A program made the translations under genes and the position numbers. This document shows, in pieces, positions 50,832-61,885 of a stretch of DNA of 64,000 nucleotides (position 1 is the first letter of the stretch; every line of letters starts with the position of its first letter). Location of the stretch: assembly GCF_900111015.1 (NCBI RefSeq), contig NZ_FOFS01000014.1, positions 62,001 through 126,000 on the forward strand, read 5' to 3'. The stretch is from Solimonas aquatica (GTDB lineage Bacteria; Pseudomonadota; Gammaproteobacteria; Nevskiales; Nevskiaceae). The notes under the pieces were generated by a model. The model was given only the letters and a program-made list of their open reading frames with translations. It was not told where the DNA came from and searched no databases.

Positions 50832-52907
50832 ATGAGCATGGGTGCAGACGAGGCTTCGTATCCACAGGTGCCGGCGCTGCAGGAAGCGGCGGAGCTGATC
50901 GCGCGCGCCAAGTACTTCCTGCCCGGCGAGGACCTGGACGGCCTGCGCCGGCGCCTGGCGCGCACCCTGGCCGCCGTCGAGGCCCGGCCGGCGGACTGGG
51001 AGCCGCGTTTCTACCGCACGCTGCAGCACGCCTTCCCCGGCGGGCGGATCATGGCCAATGCCGGCGCCCAGGCTTATCGCGCCCATGTTTCCACCATCAA
51101 CTGCACGGTCTCGCGCAGCATCGAGGACTCGCTGGAAGGCATCATGCAGGCCGCCAGCGAGGCGGCACTGACGCTCAAGGCCGGCTGCGGCATCGGCTAC
51201 GACTTCAGCACCCTGCGGCCGCGCGGCGCGCACGTGACGGGCGCCGGCGCCGCCACCTCCGGGCCGTTGCCGTTCATGGACGTGTTCGACGCCATCTGCC
51301 GCACCATCGCCAGTGCCGGCGGCCGGCGCGGCGCGCAGATGGGCTGCCTGGAGGTGAGCCATCCGGACATCGAGGATTTCATCCTGGCCAAGCGCGAGAC
51401 CGGCCGCCTGCGCGCTTTCAACCTGTCCTGCCTGGTCACGGAGGCCTTCATCCAGGCGGTGCGCGAGGACCAGGAGTGGCCGCTGGTATTTCCCGCCTTC
51501 CGCCACGAGATCGGCCATGTGCCGCTGCTCTGGCGCGACTGGCCGCGCACCGACCCCGACTACACCGTCAATGAGCAGGGCCAGACCGCCTGCCGCATCT
51601 ATCGCCGCCTCCGCGCCCGCGCGCTCTGGGCGCTGATCCTGCGCTCCACCTATGACTACTCCGATCCCGGTTTCATCCTGATCGACGAGTGCAATCGCAT
51701 GAACCCGCTGTGGTTCAGCGAGCAGCTCCGCGCCACCAACCCGTGCGGCGAGCAACCTTTACCGCCCTACGGCGCCTGCCTGCTCGGTTCGGTGAATCTC
51801 GCCAGCCTCGTGCACGAGCCCTACACGCCGCGCGCGCGTTTTGATTTCGCGGCGTACGAAGAGGTGGTGAGCGTGTTTGCGCGCATGCTCGACAATGTCT
51901 GCGAGCTGCACGGTCTGCCGCTGTCGCAGCAGGCGCAGGAGATCGCGCGCAAGCGTCGCCATGGCATGGGCTACTTCGGTCTGGGTTCGGCGATGGTGAT
52001 GCTGGGCATGGCCTATGGCGACGAGGCCTCGCTGCGCTTCACGCACGAAGTCACGCAGCGTCTGGCCCTGGCCAACTGGCGCACGGCGCTGGCGCTGGCG
52101 CGAGAGAAAGGCCCGGCGCCGGCGCTGCGCGAGGACATCGAGCTCAGCCCACGGCATCTGCGCCAGAGCCCGCAGCTTGCGCAGGACGGCTATCGCGCGG
52201 GACAGAAAATACCGGCGCGCCTGCTGCACGCGCGCTACTCGCCGTACCTGCAGCGCCTCGCCACGCTGGATGCGGAGCTGACTGCACAGCTCGCCGAGCA
52301 CGGTGCGCGCTACACGCACGCCACGTCCATCGCGCCCACCGGCACCATGGCCGCTTCGGTGGGCAACAACGCCAGCAATGGCATCGAGCCTTCCTTCGCG
52401 CACAGCTATCTGCGCAACATGATCGTGCCGGGCGAGCGCGCCAAGCGCGCGCTGCGCATGGAGTCCTACGAGCTGCTGCTGTACCGACAGCTGGTGGATG
52501 AAAAAGTCGATGCCGAAAAACTGCCGGCGATCTTTCACGCCGCCACCGAGATCGCCCCGCGTGCGCATCTGGCCGTGCAGGCCGCCGCGCAGCACTGGGT
52601 GGACGCCGCCATCTCCAAGACCATCAATGTGCCGGGCGACATCGCCTTCGAGGACTTCAGGACGCTCTACGACGAGGCCATCGCCCAGGGCCTGAAAGGC
52701 TGCACCACTTTCCGCTTCAATCCGGCGCAGCATCAGGGCGTGCTGGTGCGCGAGCAGGATCTGGCGCAGACCCGTTATGAATTCCAGCTCGCCGATGGCA
52801 GCCGTGTGCAGCTGCCGGGCGATGCCGAAGTCGAGTACGAGAACGCGCGTTACACCGCCGCCAATCTCTACGATGCACTCAAGGAAGGTTTCTACGGGAA
52901 GCTATGA
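50832..52907 (+). CDS. nrdJa: Class II (B12-dependent) ribonucleotide reductase, catalytic part
   Basis: A 691-residue adenosylcobalamin-dependent reductase. The ATP-cone is absent; the early Cys is in STINCTVSRSIED, the radical-site loop NPCGEQPLPPYGACLLGSVNLA holds Cys305 and Glu307, and the substrate loop ATSIAPTGTMAASVGNNASNGIEP is clear. No Cys pair occurs at the C-terminus, so the reductant shuttle must be supplied by the next gene, as in Pseudomonas NrdJa/NrdJb. ATG 50832 is preferred; ATG 50838 is close. It makes dNTPs with or without oxygen but needs B12. Confidence 0.92.
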   Translation: MSMGADEASYPQVPALQEAAELIARAKYFLPGEDLDGLRRRLARTLAAVEARPADWEPRFYRTLQHAFPGGRIMANAGAQAYRAHVSTINCTVSRSIEDSLEGIMQAASEAALTLKAGCGIGYDFSTLRPRGAHVTGAGAATSGPLPFMDVFDAICRTIASAGGRRGAQMGCLEVSHPDIEDFILAKRETGRLRAFNLSCLVTEAFIQAVREDQEWPLVFPAFRHEIGHVPLLWRDWPRTDPDYTVNEQGQTACRIYRRLRARALWALILRSTYDYSDPGFILIDECNRMNPLWFSEQLRATNPCGEQPLPPYGACLLGSVNLASLVHEPYTPRARFDFAAYEEVVSVFARMLDNVCELHGLPLSQQAQEIARKRRHGMGYFGLGSAMVMLGMAYGDEASLRFTHEVTQRLALANWRTALALAREKGPAPALREDIELSPRHLRQSPQLAQDGYRAGQKIPARLLHARYSPYLQRLATLDAELTAQLAEHGARYTHATSIAPTGTMAASVGNNASNGIEPSFAHSYLRNMIVPGERAKRALRMESYELLLYRQLVDEKVDAEKLPAIFHAATEIAPRAHLAVQAAAQHWVDAAISKTINVPGDIAFEDFRTLYDEAIAQGLKGCTTFRFNPAQHQGVLVREQDLAQTRYEFQLADGSRVQLPGDAEVEYENARYTAANLYDALKEGFYGKL

Positions 52908-52908
52908 G

Positions 52909-53679
52909 ATGAGCGAGAAAAAGAAGATCACGCGCATCAAGCAGAAAATCGTCGGCTGGTCGACGCAGCCGGCGGCGCCCAGCGCCAATGATGCGGCGCC
53001 GGAGCGCGACCCGCGTTATCTTCGCATCGAAAAGCGCGAGGACGGCAGCTGGGAATCGCTCACCACCAAGATCACGCTCACCTCTTCAACCGGGCCGAAG
53101 ACCATCTACTTCGTGATCGGTTTCGGCGTGGTCTGCGGCCGCGTGCAGGACGAGAACGTGTGCATCGAACGGCCGCTGGAATTCTTCGTGCCGGCCGGGC
53201 AGACCGCCGCCGAGCATCAATGGGTCTCGGCCACCATGCGCACCTTGTCGCTGTCGGCGCGCGGCGGCTTTCTGGCCAAGGCCCTGGCCGATCTGCGCAA
53301 GGTGTCCTGGGATCGCGGCCCGGTGTGGTTCGGCAAGAACAAGGCCGGCAAGGGGTTGGTGCACGACTCCGAAGTCGCGGCCATCGCCTGGGCCATGCAG
53401 CAGGAGTTGCGCAAGCGCGGTTATCTGGACGAGCAGGGCCAGGAGAAGCCGCTGGCGGAACTGGCCGCACAGTACGCACGGCTGCGCGAGTATCGCGAAG
53501 CCCTGCCGCTGGACAACCCCGGCGCCGCGACCCTGAGCCTGCCGCTGATCGAGACCCCGCCGCCGCGCAGCGCGCTGCCGGTGCTGGGCCTGTGTCCCGA
53601 TCCGGAATGCCGCGGCGAGATGGTGATGAAGGACGGCTGTCCCACCTGCCTGGATTGCGGGTATTCCAAATGCGGATGA
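52909..53679 (+). CDS. nrdJb: Class II ribonucleotide reductase, NrdJb-type subunit
   Basis: A 256-residue protein starting one base after the nrdJa stop. It opens ITRIKQKIVGWS, and residues ~45-150 form a TSCPD domain (TGPKTIYFVIGFGVVCGR ... SATMRTLSLSARGG), as in the C-terminal part of one-piece NrdJ. The extreme C-terminus has CPDPECRG, CPTCLDCGYSKCG, a zinc/redox Cys cluster that can serve as the thiol shuttle. In P. aeruginosa NrdJb is required for NrdJa activity. Confidence 0.88.
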   Translation: MSEKKKITRIKQKIVGWSTQPAAPSANDAAPERDPRYLRIEKREDGSWESLTTKITLTSSTGPKTIYFVIGFGVVCGRVQDENVCIERPLEFFVPAGQTAAEHQWVSATMRTLSLSARGGFLAKALADLRKVSWDRGPVWFGKNKAGKGLVHDSEVAAIAWAMQQELRKRGYLDEQGQEKPLAELAAQYARLREYREALPLDNPGAATLSLPLIETPPPRSALPVLGLCPDPECRGEMVMKDGCPTCLDCGYSKCG

Positions 53680-53764
53680 GCGGCTGAGGATTTTTGCGGC
53701 TTGGGCAGGCGCAGCGGCTCGCATAAGATCGTCGGCTTCAGCCCTTCGTTCCGGAGTCCTGCGC

Positions 53765-55522
53765 ATGTTTTCAGCCCGCACCGCAGCCAGCATCGCGCTG
53801 TGCTTTCTGGTGATCGCCTGCAGCAGTGCGCCGGTGCCGCCTCCGATCAAGGAGTCGCTCGCAGTGGCGCCGCCGCCGAGCGAGGTCTACGACAATCCTG
53901 ACTGGTCGGCGCATCTGAAGGGCTTCATCGAGGACTACTTCCATTACGAGCCGGCGGGCGCGGCGATGCAGGGCCGCCATGAGTACGATGGTCAGCTGCC
54001 GGACTGGAGCGCCGAGGGTCTCAGGAAAAAGCTGGACTGGCTGCAGGCGCAGCGCGCCATCAGCAGCGATTTCCGTGAATTCGATCTGTCGCCGCGCCAG
54101 CGCTTCGAACGTGAATACCTGCTCGCGCGCATCGACACCGAGCTGTTCTGGCAGCGCGAGGCCGAAGGGCCTTATCGCAACCCTGCCTACTACACCGGCA
54201 GCCTGGAGCCGGCGATGTATCTGTCGCGCCCCTACGCGCCGCTGGAACAGCGCATGAAGGCCTACATCGCCTACGCGCGCGCGGTGCCGCGCGCGGCGGC
54301 GCAGATCCGCGCCAATCTGCGCTCGCCGCTGCCCAGGACCTTCGTGCAGCTGGGCATCAATGGCTTCGGCGGCTTTCCGGATTTTTATCGCAAGGATGTG
54401 CCCAAGGTCTTTGCGGCAGTGAAGGACCCGCAGCTGCAGAAGGAACTGCGCGCCGCCAACGAAGAGGCCGCCAAGGCCATGCAGGAGCTGGCGAACTGGC
54501 TCAAGACCCAGCAGGCCACGGCCAACGACAACTTCGCGCTGGGCTACGAACGCTTCGCCAACATGCTGTACATGACCGAGCGCGTGAGCACGCCGCTGAG
54601 TCAGCTGCGCGCGATTGCGCAGGCCGATCTGAATCGCAATCTCGAAGCCCTGGCCAAGGCCTGCGCGCAGTTTGCGCCGGGCGCCAGCCTGGCCGAGTGC
54701 ACCGCCAAGGAGGCCGCCGACAAGCCGCAGGGCGGCGCCGTGGAGGGCGCGCGTGCGCAGCTGACCGGGCTCAAGCAGTTCCTGCTCGACAAGCAGCTGG
54801 TGACCATTCCCGGCGAGGAGCAGGCCCTGGTGGCCGAGGCGCCGCCGTATCAGCGCTGGAACTTCGCCTACATCGACATCGCCGGCCCTTACGACAAGGG
54901 CATGCCCTCGGTCTACAACATCGCGCCGCCGGACCCGAGCTGGCCCAAGGCCGAGCAGCTGGCCTATGTGCCGGGCAAGGCCTCGCTGCTGTTCACCTCC
55001 GTGCACGAAGTCTGGCCCGGCCACTTCCTGCAGTTCCTGCATGCCAACCGCTCACCGTTTTTGTTCGGACAGATTTTCGTGGGCTATGCCTACGCCGAGG
55101 GCTGGGCGCATTACACCGAAGAGATGATGTGGGACGCGGGCCTGGGCGATGGCGATCCGCAGACGCATATCGGCCAGCTGGAAGAAGCGCTGCTGCGCGA
55201 TGTGCGCTTCATCTGCGCCATGGGCCTGCACACGCAGAACATGAGCGTGCAGGAATGCGAGACCCTGTTCCGGGAGAAGGCCTTTCAGGATCCGGGCAAT
55301 GCGCGGCAGCAGGCGGCGCGCGGCACCTACGACCCGGCCTATCTGAACTACACGATGGGCAAGCTGATGATCATGAAGCTGCGCGCCGACTGGACCGCGA
55401 CGCGCGGCGGCCGCGAGGCCTGGCGCGCTTTCCACGATCAGTTCCTGTCCTACGGCGGCCCGCCGATTCCGCTGGTGCGCCGGCAGATGCTGGGCGAGAA
55501 GGACGACGGCCGGCTGTTCTGA
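53765..55522 (+). CDS. DUF885 metallopeptidase-like lipoprotein
   Basis: A 585-residue exported protein. The signal ends in a lipobox-like LVIACSS (Cys19). The core is DUF885: HEVWPGH at residues 414-420 is the zinc motif (HExxxGH) and EGWAHYTEEM supplies the Glu. Helical segments predominate. Members act on unknown peptides, possibly in the periplasm. Monocistronic, and followed by a palindrome at 55535-55575 that may end its transcript. Confidence 0.87.
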   Translation: MFSARTAASIALCFLVIACSSAPVPPPIKESLAVAPPPSEVYDNPDWSAHLKGFIEDYFHYEPAGAAMQGRHEYDGQLPDWSAEGLRKKLDWLQAQRAISSDFREFDLSPRQRFEREYLLARIDTELFWQREAEGPYRNPAYYTGSLEPAMYLSRPYAPLEQRMKAYIAYARAVPRAAAQIRANLRSPLPRTFVQLGINGFGGFPDFYRKDVPKVFAAVKDPQLQKELRAANEEAAKAMQELANWLKTQQATANDNFALGYERFANMLYMTERVSTPLSQLRAIAQADLNRNLEALAKACAQFAPGASLAECTAKEAADKPQGGAVEGARAQLTGLKQFLLDKQLVTIPGEEQALVAEAPPYQRWNFAYIDIAGPYDKGMPSVYNIAPPDPSWPKAEQLAYVPGKASLLFTSVHEVWPGHFLQFLHANRSPFLFGQIFVGYAYAEGWAHYTEEMMWDAGLGDGDPQTHIGQLEEALLRDVRFICAMGLHTQNMSVQECETLFREKAFQDPGNARQQAARGTYDPAYLNYTMGKLMIMKLRADWTATRGGREAWRAFHDQFLSYGGPPIPLVRRQMLGEKDDGRLF

Positions 55523-55534
55523 GGGCAGGCCGCG

Positions 55535-55575
55535 ATTCCCTCTCCCCCATCGCTGCGCGATGAGGGAGAGGGAAT
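55535..55575. repeat. CCCTCTCCC-type palindrome, second copy
   Basis: 19-bp arms with one mismatch, 55535-55553 and 55557-55575, with TGC as loop; arms begin ATTCCCTCTCCC. Same core as 7231-7258. It lies between convergent genes (DUF885 and ppnP) and may act as a terminator for both. Confidence 0.75.
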
Positions 55576-55619
55576 TCTCCAGCGAGAGTTTTGCTTGTGA
55601 TCTTGAAGCGCGGCTTCGC

Positions 55620-55934
55620 TTACGCGAAGTGACAGACGTAGTGCAGGGTTTCCAGCGTTTCGATATCGAAGTGCGAGTTGCCCGGCGCCTCGAAGGACTG
55701 CCCGCCCTGGTACTCGGTCCACTCGCTCTGACCGGCGAGCTTGACGCGGCAACGGCCTTCCAGCAGTTCCATCACTTCCGGCGCGCCGGTGGAAAAGCGC
55801 AGGCTGGAGGGCAGGATCACGCCCACCGACTTGCGCGTGCCGTCGGCCAGCAGCACGGTGTGACTGACGCACTTGCCGTCGAAGTAGACATTGGCCTTCT
55901 TGACGACGGAAACCTGATCGAATTGCGTGCTCAT
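55620..55934 (-). CDS. ppnP: Pyrimidine/purine nucleoside phosphorylase
   Basis: A 104-residue cupin of the PpnP (YaiE/DUF1255) family, recognised by [39 protein letters not shown] and [16 protein letters not shown]. The enzyme phosphorolyses a broad range of nucleosides. It lies 6 bp downstream of the second rubredoxin gene, so it may be co-transcribed with the alkB cluster. Confidence 0.94.
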   Translation of the reverse strand: MSTQFDQVSVVKKANVYFDGKCVSHTVLLADGTRKSVGVILPSSLRFSTGAPEVMELLEGRCRVKLAGQSEWTEYQGGQSFEAPGNSHFDIETLETLHYVCHFA

Positions 55935-55940
55935 CTGCCC

Positions 55941-56114
55941 TTAGTCCGCCTCGACCATTTCGAAATCGCCCTTGGAGGCGCCGCAATCCGGGCAGGACCA
56001 GGTGTCCGGCACGTCGTCCCAGCGGGTGCCCGGCGCGATGCCGTCATCCGGCGCGCCCACGGCTTCGTCATAAACCCAGTCGCAAATCACACAGCGCCAC
56101 TTCCGATATGGCAT
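55941..56114 (-). CDS. Rubredoxin (second of two)
   Basis: A 57-residue rubredoxin, one Fe(Cys)4 centre: [11 protein letters not shown] and CPDCG. It shares the framework of the other copy (DGIAPGTRW-[DE]-DVPD-[TS]-WSCPDCGA) with differences in both loops. Start ATG 56114 gives MPYRKWRC. It probably carries electrons from rubredoxin reductase to AlkB; no reductase gene is in the window. Confidence 0.92.
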   Translation of the reverse strand: MPYRKWRCVICDWVYDEAVGAPDDGIAPGTRWDDVPDTWSCPDCGASKGDFEMVEAD

Positions 56115-56226
56115 AGCAGTATCCCGGCCCCCGAGGCCCAAAAGTCAATAAAAAAAGGCGGCGCATCTTAGCCGATGACCGGCTTCGATGCGCCGCCAGG
56201 GCAATGGCCTCAAGCTTTTTAGGGCT

Positions 56227-56400
56227 TCAGGCCTCGGCGACTTCCACCATCTGGAATTCCGCCTTGGGCGCGCCGCAGTCCGGACAGGACCAGCTGTCGG
56301 GCACGTCTTCCCAGCGGGTGCCCGGGGCAATGCCGTCTTCCGGCATGCCGAGGGCTTCGTCGTATTCAAAATCACAGATCACACAGCGCCAGCGTCGCAT
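56227..56400 (-). CDS. Rubredoxin (first of two)
   Basis: A 57-residue rubredoxin with [11 protein letters not shown] and CPDCGAPK. A strong AAAGGAG lies upstream of ATG 56400. It follows alkB by 29 bp and is followed by the second rubredoxin gene after 112 bp. The cysteine motifs (CxxCD, without the extra Arg) resemble AlkG2-type electron donors. Confidence 0.93.
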   Translation of the reverse strand: MRRWRCVICDFEYDEALGMPEDGIAPGTRWEDVPDSWSCPDCGAPKAEFQMVEVAEA

Positions 56401-56429
56401 GGGGGTGGCTCCTTTCATGGCAGAGGCGT

Positions 56430-57569
56430 TCAGGCGGCGGAGGTCGCCAGACGCAGGGCCGGCTTCACATTGGCGCTGCGCAGATCGCCGCGGTAATGCG
56501 CCTGCACGCGCGGATTCATCACCGCAAACCACAGCGGCGGGCAGTAGGCCAGCAGAATCATGCCGGCATAGCCATTGGGCAGCTGCGGGGAATCGTCGAA
56601 GTGACGCAGCGCCTCATAGCCGCGCAGCGGATGCGCGTGGTGGTCGGAATGGCGCTCCAGGCCGTAGAGGAAGATGTTGCTGAAGATGTGGTTGCTGTTC
56701 CAGGAATGCACGGGCTGGCAGCGCTCGTAGCGGCCGCTGGGCAGCTTCTTGCGGCACAGGCCGTAATGCTCCAGGTAGTTCACCACTTCCAGCAGGCTGA
56801 AGCCGTAGACGGCCTGGATCAGCAGGAAGGGCAGGGCCATCCAGCCCAGCCAGGCGACCAGGCCTGCGAACAGGATCGGCGTCATCACCCAGGCGTTGAG
56901 CACGTCATTGCGCCAGTGCCAGAAGCCGTGACCGCGACGCGCCATGCGCGCCTTTTCGATGGCGATGGCCGAGCGCATGCCGCCGAGGATGGTGCGCGGC
57001 AGGAAGGCGTAGAAGGATTCGCCGTAGCGCGAGGAGGCCGGATCTTCCGGCGTGGCCACGCGCACGTGATGGCCGCGGTTGTGCTCGGAGTAGAAATGAC
57101 CATAGCCGGTCGGCGCCAGCGCCAGCTTGGCCAGCCACTGCTCGAAGGGATTGGTCTTGTGACCCAGCTCATGCGCCACCGCGATGGCGATGCCGGTGGT
57201 CATGCCCACGGAAATCGACAGGCCCAGGTATTCGTACCAGTGCAGGGACTGGGTGGCGGCCACCCAGGCGGCCCAGATCAGCGAGGCGTATTCCACCGGC
57301 ACGGCGGCGTACACCGCCCAGCGGTAATAGCGGTCGCGCTCCAGCGCCGGCACCACGGCCTCCGGCGGATTGTTGCGGTCCTCGCCGAAAATGAAGTCCA
57401 GCGCCGGCACGCCCAGGTACACGAACAGCGGCGCGAACCACCAGAACAGGGACAGGCCGGTGGCCTGCACCAGACCGCCGCCGATCAGCGGCAGGGCCAT
57501 GGCCAGGATGCCCAGGAGCCAGAGGTAGCGCTTGCGGTCGCGCCAGTTGCCGGGAAGGGATTGCTGCAT
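56430..57569 (-). CDS. alkB: Alkane 1-monooxygenase
   Basis: A 379-residue integral membrane di-iron hydroxylase for the terminal oxidation of n-alkanes. Six helices carry the four conserved histidine motifs: [21 protein letters not shown] (with GLCR) and [11 protein letters not shown]. The start at 57569 matches the family N-terminus closely (length 379 versus about 400). It heads a cluster with two rubredoxins and ppnP. Two direct repeats upstream (57615-57652) are probable regulator sites. Confidence 0.95.
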   Translation of the reverse strand: MQQSLPGNWRDRKRYLWLLGILAMALPLIGGGLVQATGLSLFWWFAPLFVYLGVPALDFIFGEDRNNPPEAVVPALERDRYYRWAVYAAVPVEYASLIWAAWVAATQSLHWYEYLGLSISVGMTTGIAIAVAHELGHKTNPFEQWLAKLALAPTGYGHFYSEHNRGHHVRVATPEDPASSRYGESFYAFLPRTILGGMRSAIAIEKARMARRGHGFWHWRNDVLNAWVMTPILFAGLVAWLGWMALPFLLIQAVYGFSLLEVVNYLEHYGLCRKKLPSGRYERCQPVHSWNSNHIFSNIFLYGLERHSDHHAHPLRGYEALRHFDDSPQLPNGYAGMILLAYCPPLWFAVMNPRVQAHYRGDLRSANVKPALRLATSAA

Positions 57570-57614
57570 GGTTCGCTCTCCAGATGTCGGGATCAGACGA
57601 CGGCCGGTTAATAA

Positions 57615-57652
57615 ACCGTACGTTCAATTCATAATTGTCCGAGCGTTCAATT
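57615..57652 (-). promoter_or_regulatory. Tandem operator-like repeats upstream of alkB
   Basis: Minus strand: AATTGAACGTACGGT (57629-57615) and AATTGAACGCTCGGA (57652-57638), two copies of a 15-bp unit differing at three positions, offset by 23 bp. They lie 46-83 bp upstream of the alkB start codon. The form suggests binding of two dimers of an unidentified regulator. No regulator gene adjoins alkB. Confidence 0.5.
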
Positions 57653-57702
57653 GCAGGCAAGCTGCGGGTTTCCGCAATCCGGCTCAAGTCTTTGTGCGCG
57701 AG

Positions 57703-57739
57703 GGAAAAAAGAAAGGGCCAAGTTGGGGGAACTTGGCCC
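57703..57739 (-). terminator. Strong intrinsic terminator of the small RNA
   Basis: Perfect 10-bp stem GGGCCAAGTT / AACTTGGCCC (57715-57739) with loop CCCCC on the minus strand, followed by TTTCTTTTTTCC. It points toward alkB, but lies upstream of its promoter and outside any gene, so it must end a separate short transcript. Confidence 0.8.
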
Positions 57740-57820
57740 TAGAGAACCCGGAGCGGTTGGGGGAAGTCCGGGTTGGGGGAGTCGAGGAAGCGGGCTTGGG
57801 GGACCGCGCTTCCATGGAAA
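57703..57820 (-). ncRNA. Candidate C-rich-loop small RNA (sX13-like)
   Basis: Read on the minus strand, three hairpins in tandem: arms 57807-57813/57086-57092 pattern is GGAAGCG...CGCTTCC (57786-57792 with 57807-57813), AACCCGGA/TCCGGGTT (57745-57752 with 57767-57774), and GGGCCAAGTT/AACTTGGCCC (57715-57724 with 57730-57739). All three loops and the linker between the first two carry TCCCCCAA (plus-strand positions 57723-57730, 57757-57764, 57773-57780, 57796-57803). The last hairpin is a terminator with TTTCTTTTTT. This is the design of Xanthomonas sX13, whose C-rich loops pair with G-rich mRNA sites. The 5' end and promoter are not certain. Confidence 0.6.
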
Positions 57821-57916
57821 TAAGACTACAGGCTGTCGGGAGACCAAACCGGGCATGTGGGATGCAAGGCCGGAATGGGCGGATAAACGGTAAGGTTGCC
57901 GCCCGTCCGCTGCTCA

Positions 57917-57959
57917 GGCATATCTGCATCCGCCTATGCGGATCAAGAGATATACTGCC
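57917..57959. promoter_or_regulatory. Palindrome in the metH promoter region
   Basis: Nested arms: GGCA/TGCC (57917-57920, 57956-57959), TATCT/AGATA (57921-57925, 57948-57952), ATCCGC/GCGGAT (57928-57933, 57938-57943). A TATACT -10-like hexamer is at 57951-57956, 29 bp before the metH ATG at 57985. It may be an operator overlapping the promoter, or an mRNA hairpin. No SAM, SAH or cobalamin riboswitch was recognised. Confidence 0.4.
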
Positions 57960-57984
57960 GGCCCGTTTTCAGCCGGCCGCCGCC

Positions 57985-61776
<3,792 letters not shown>

Positions 61777-61885
61777 AGCACGCCGCGTACCTGGCGGTGC
61801 GCGCCGGGCGACTGTGACAAGCCGCCGCTTCCAAGGGCCAGGTCGCTTGCTAAGCTAATCCCCAGCACCAAGGGGAGAACAAAAA

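Noticed and set aside
57703-57820. Plus-strand reading of the same locus as a CsrA/RsmA-binding RNA (GGA motifs) or a G-quadruplex
   Set aside because: GGGGGA motifs fit loosely, but the terminator polarity (stem then T-tract) is on the minus strand, so the C-rich reading is better supported.
57660-57984. SAM, SAH or cobalamin riboswitch ahead of metH
   Set aside because: None of the conserved cores (for example the B12 box or SAH core) could be seen.
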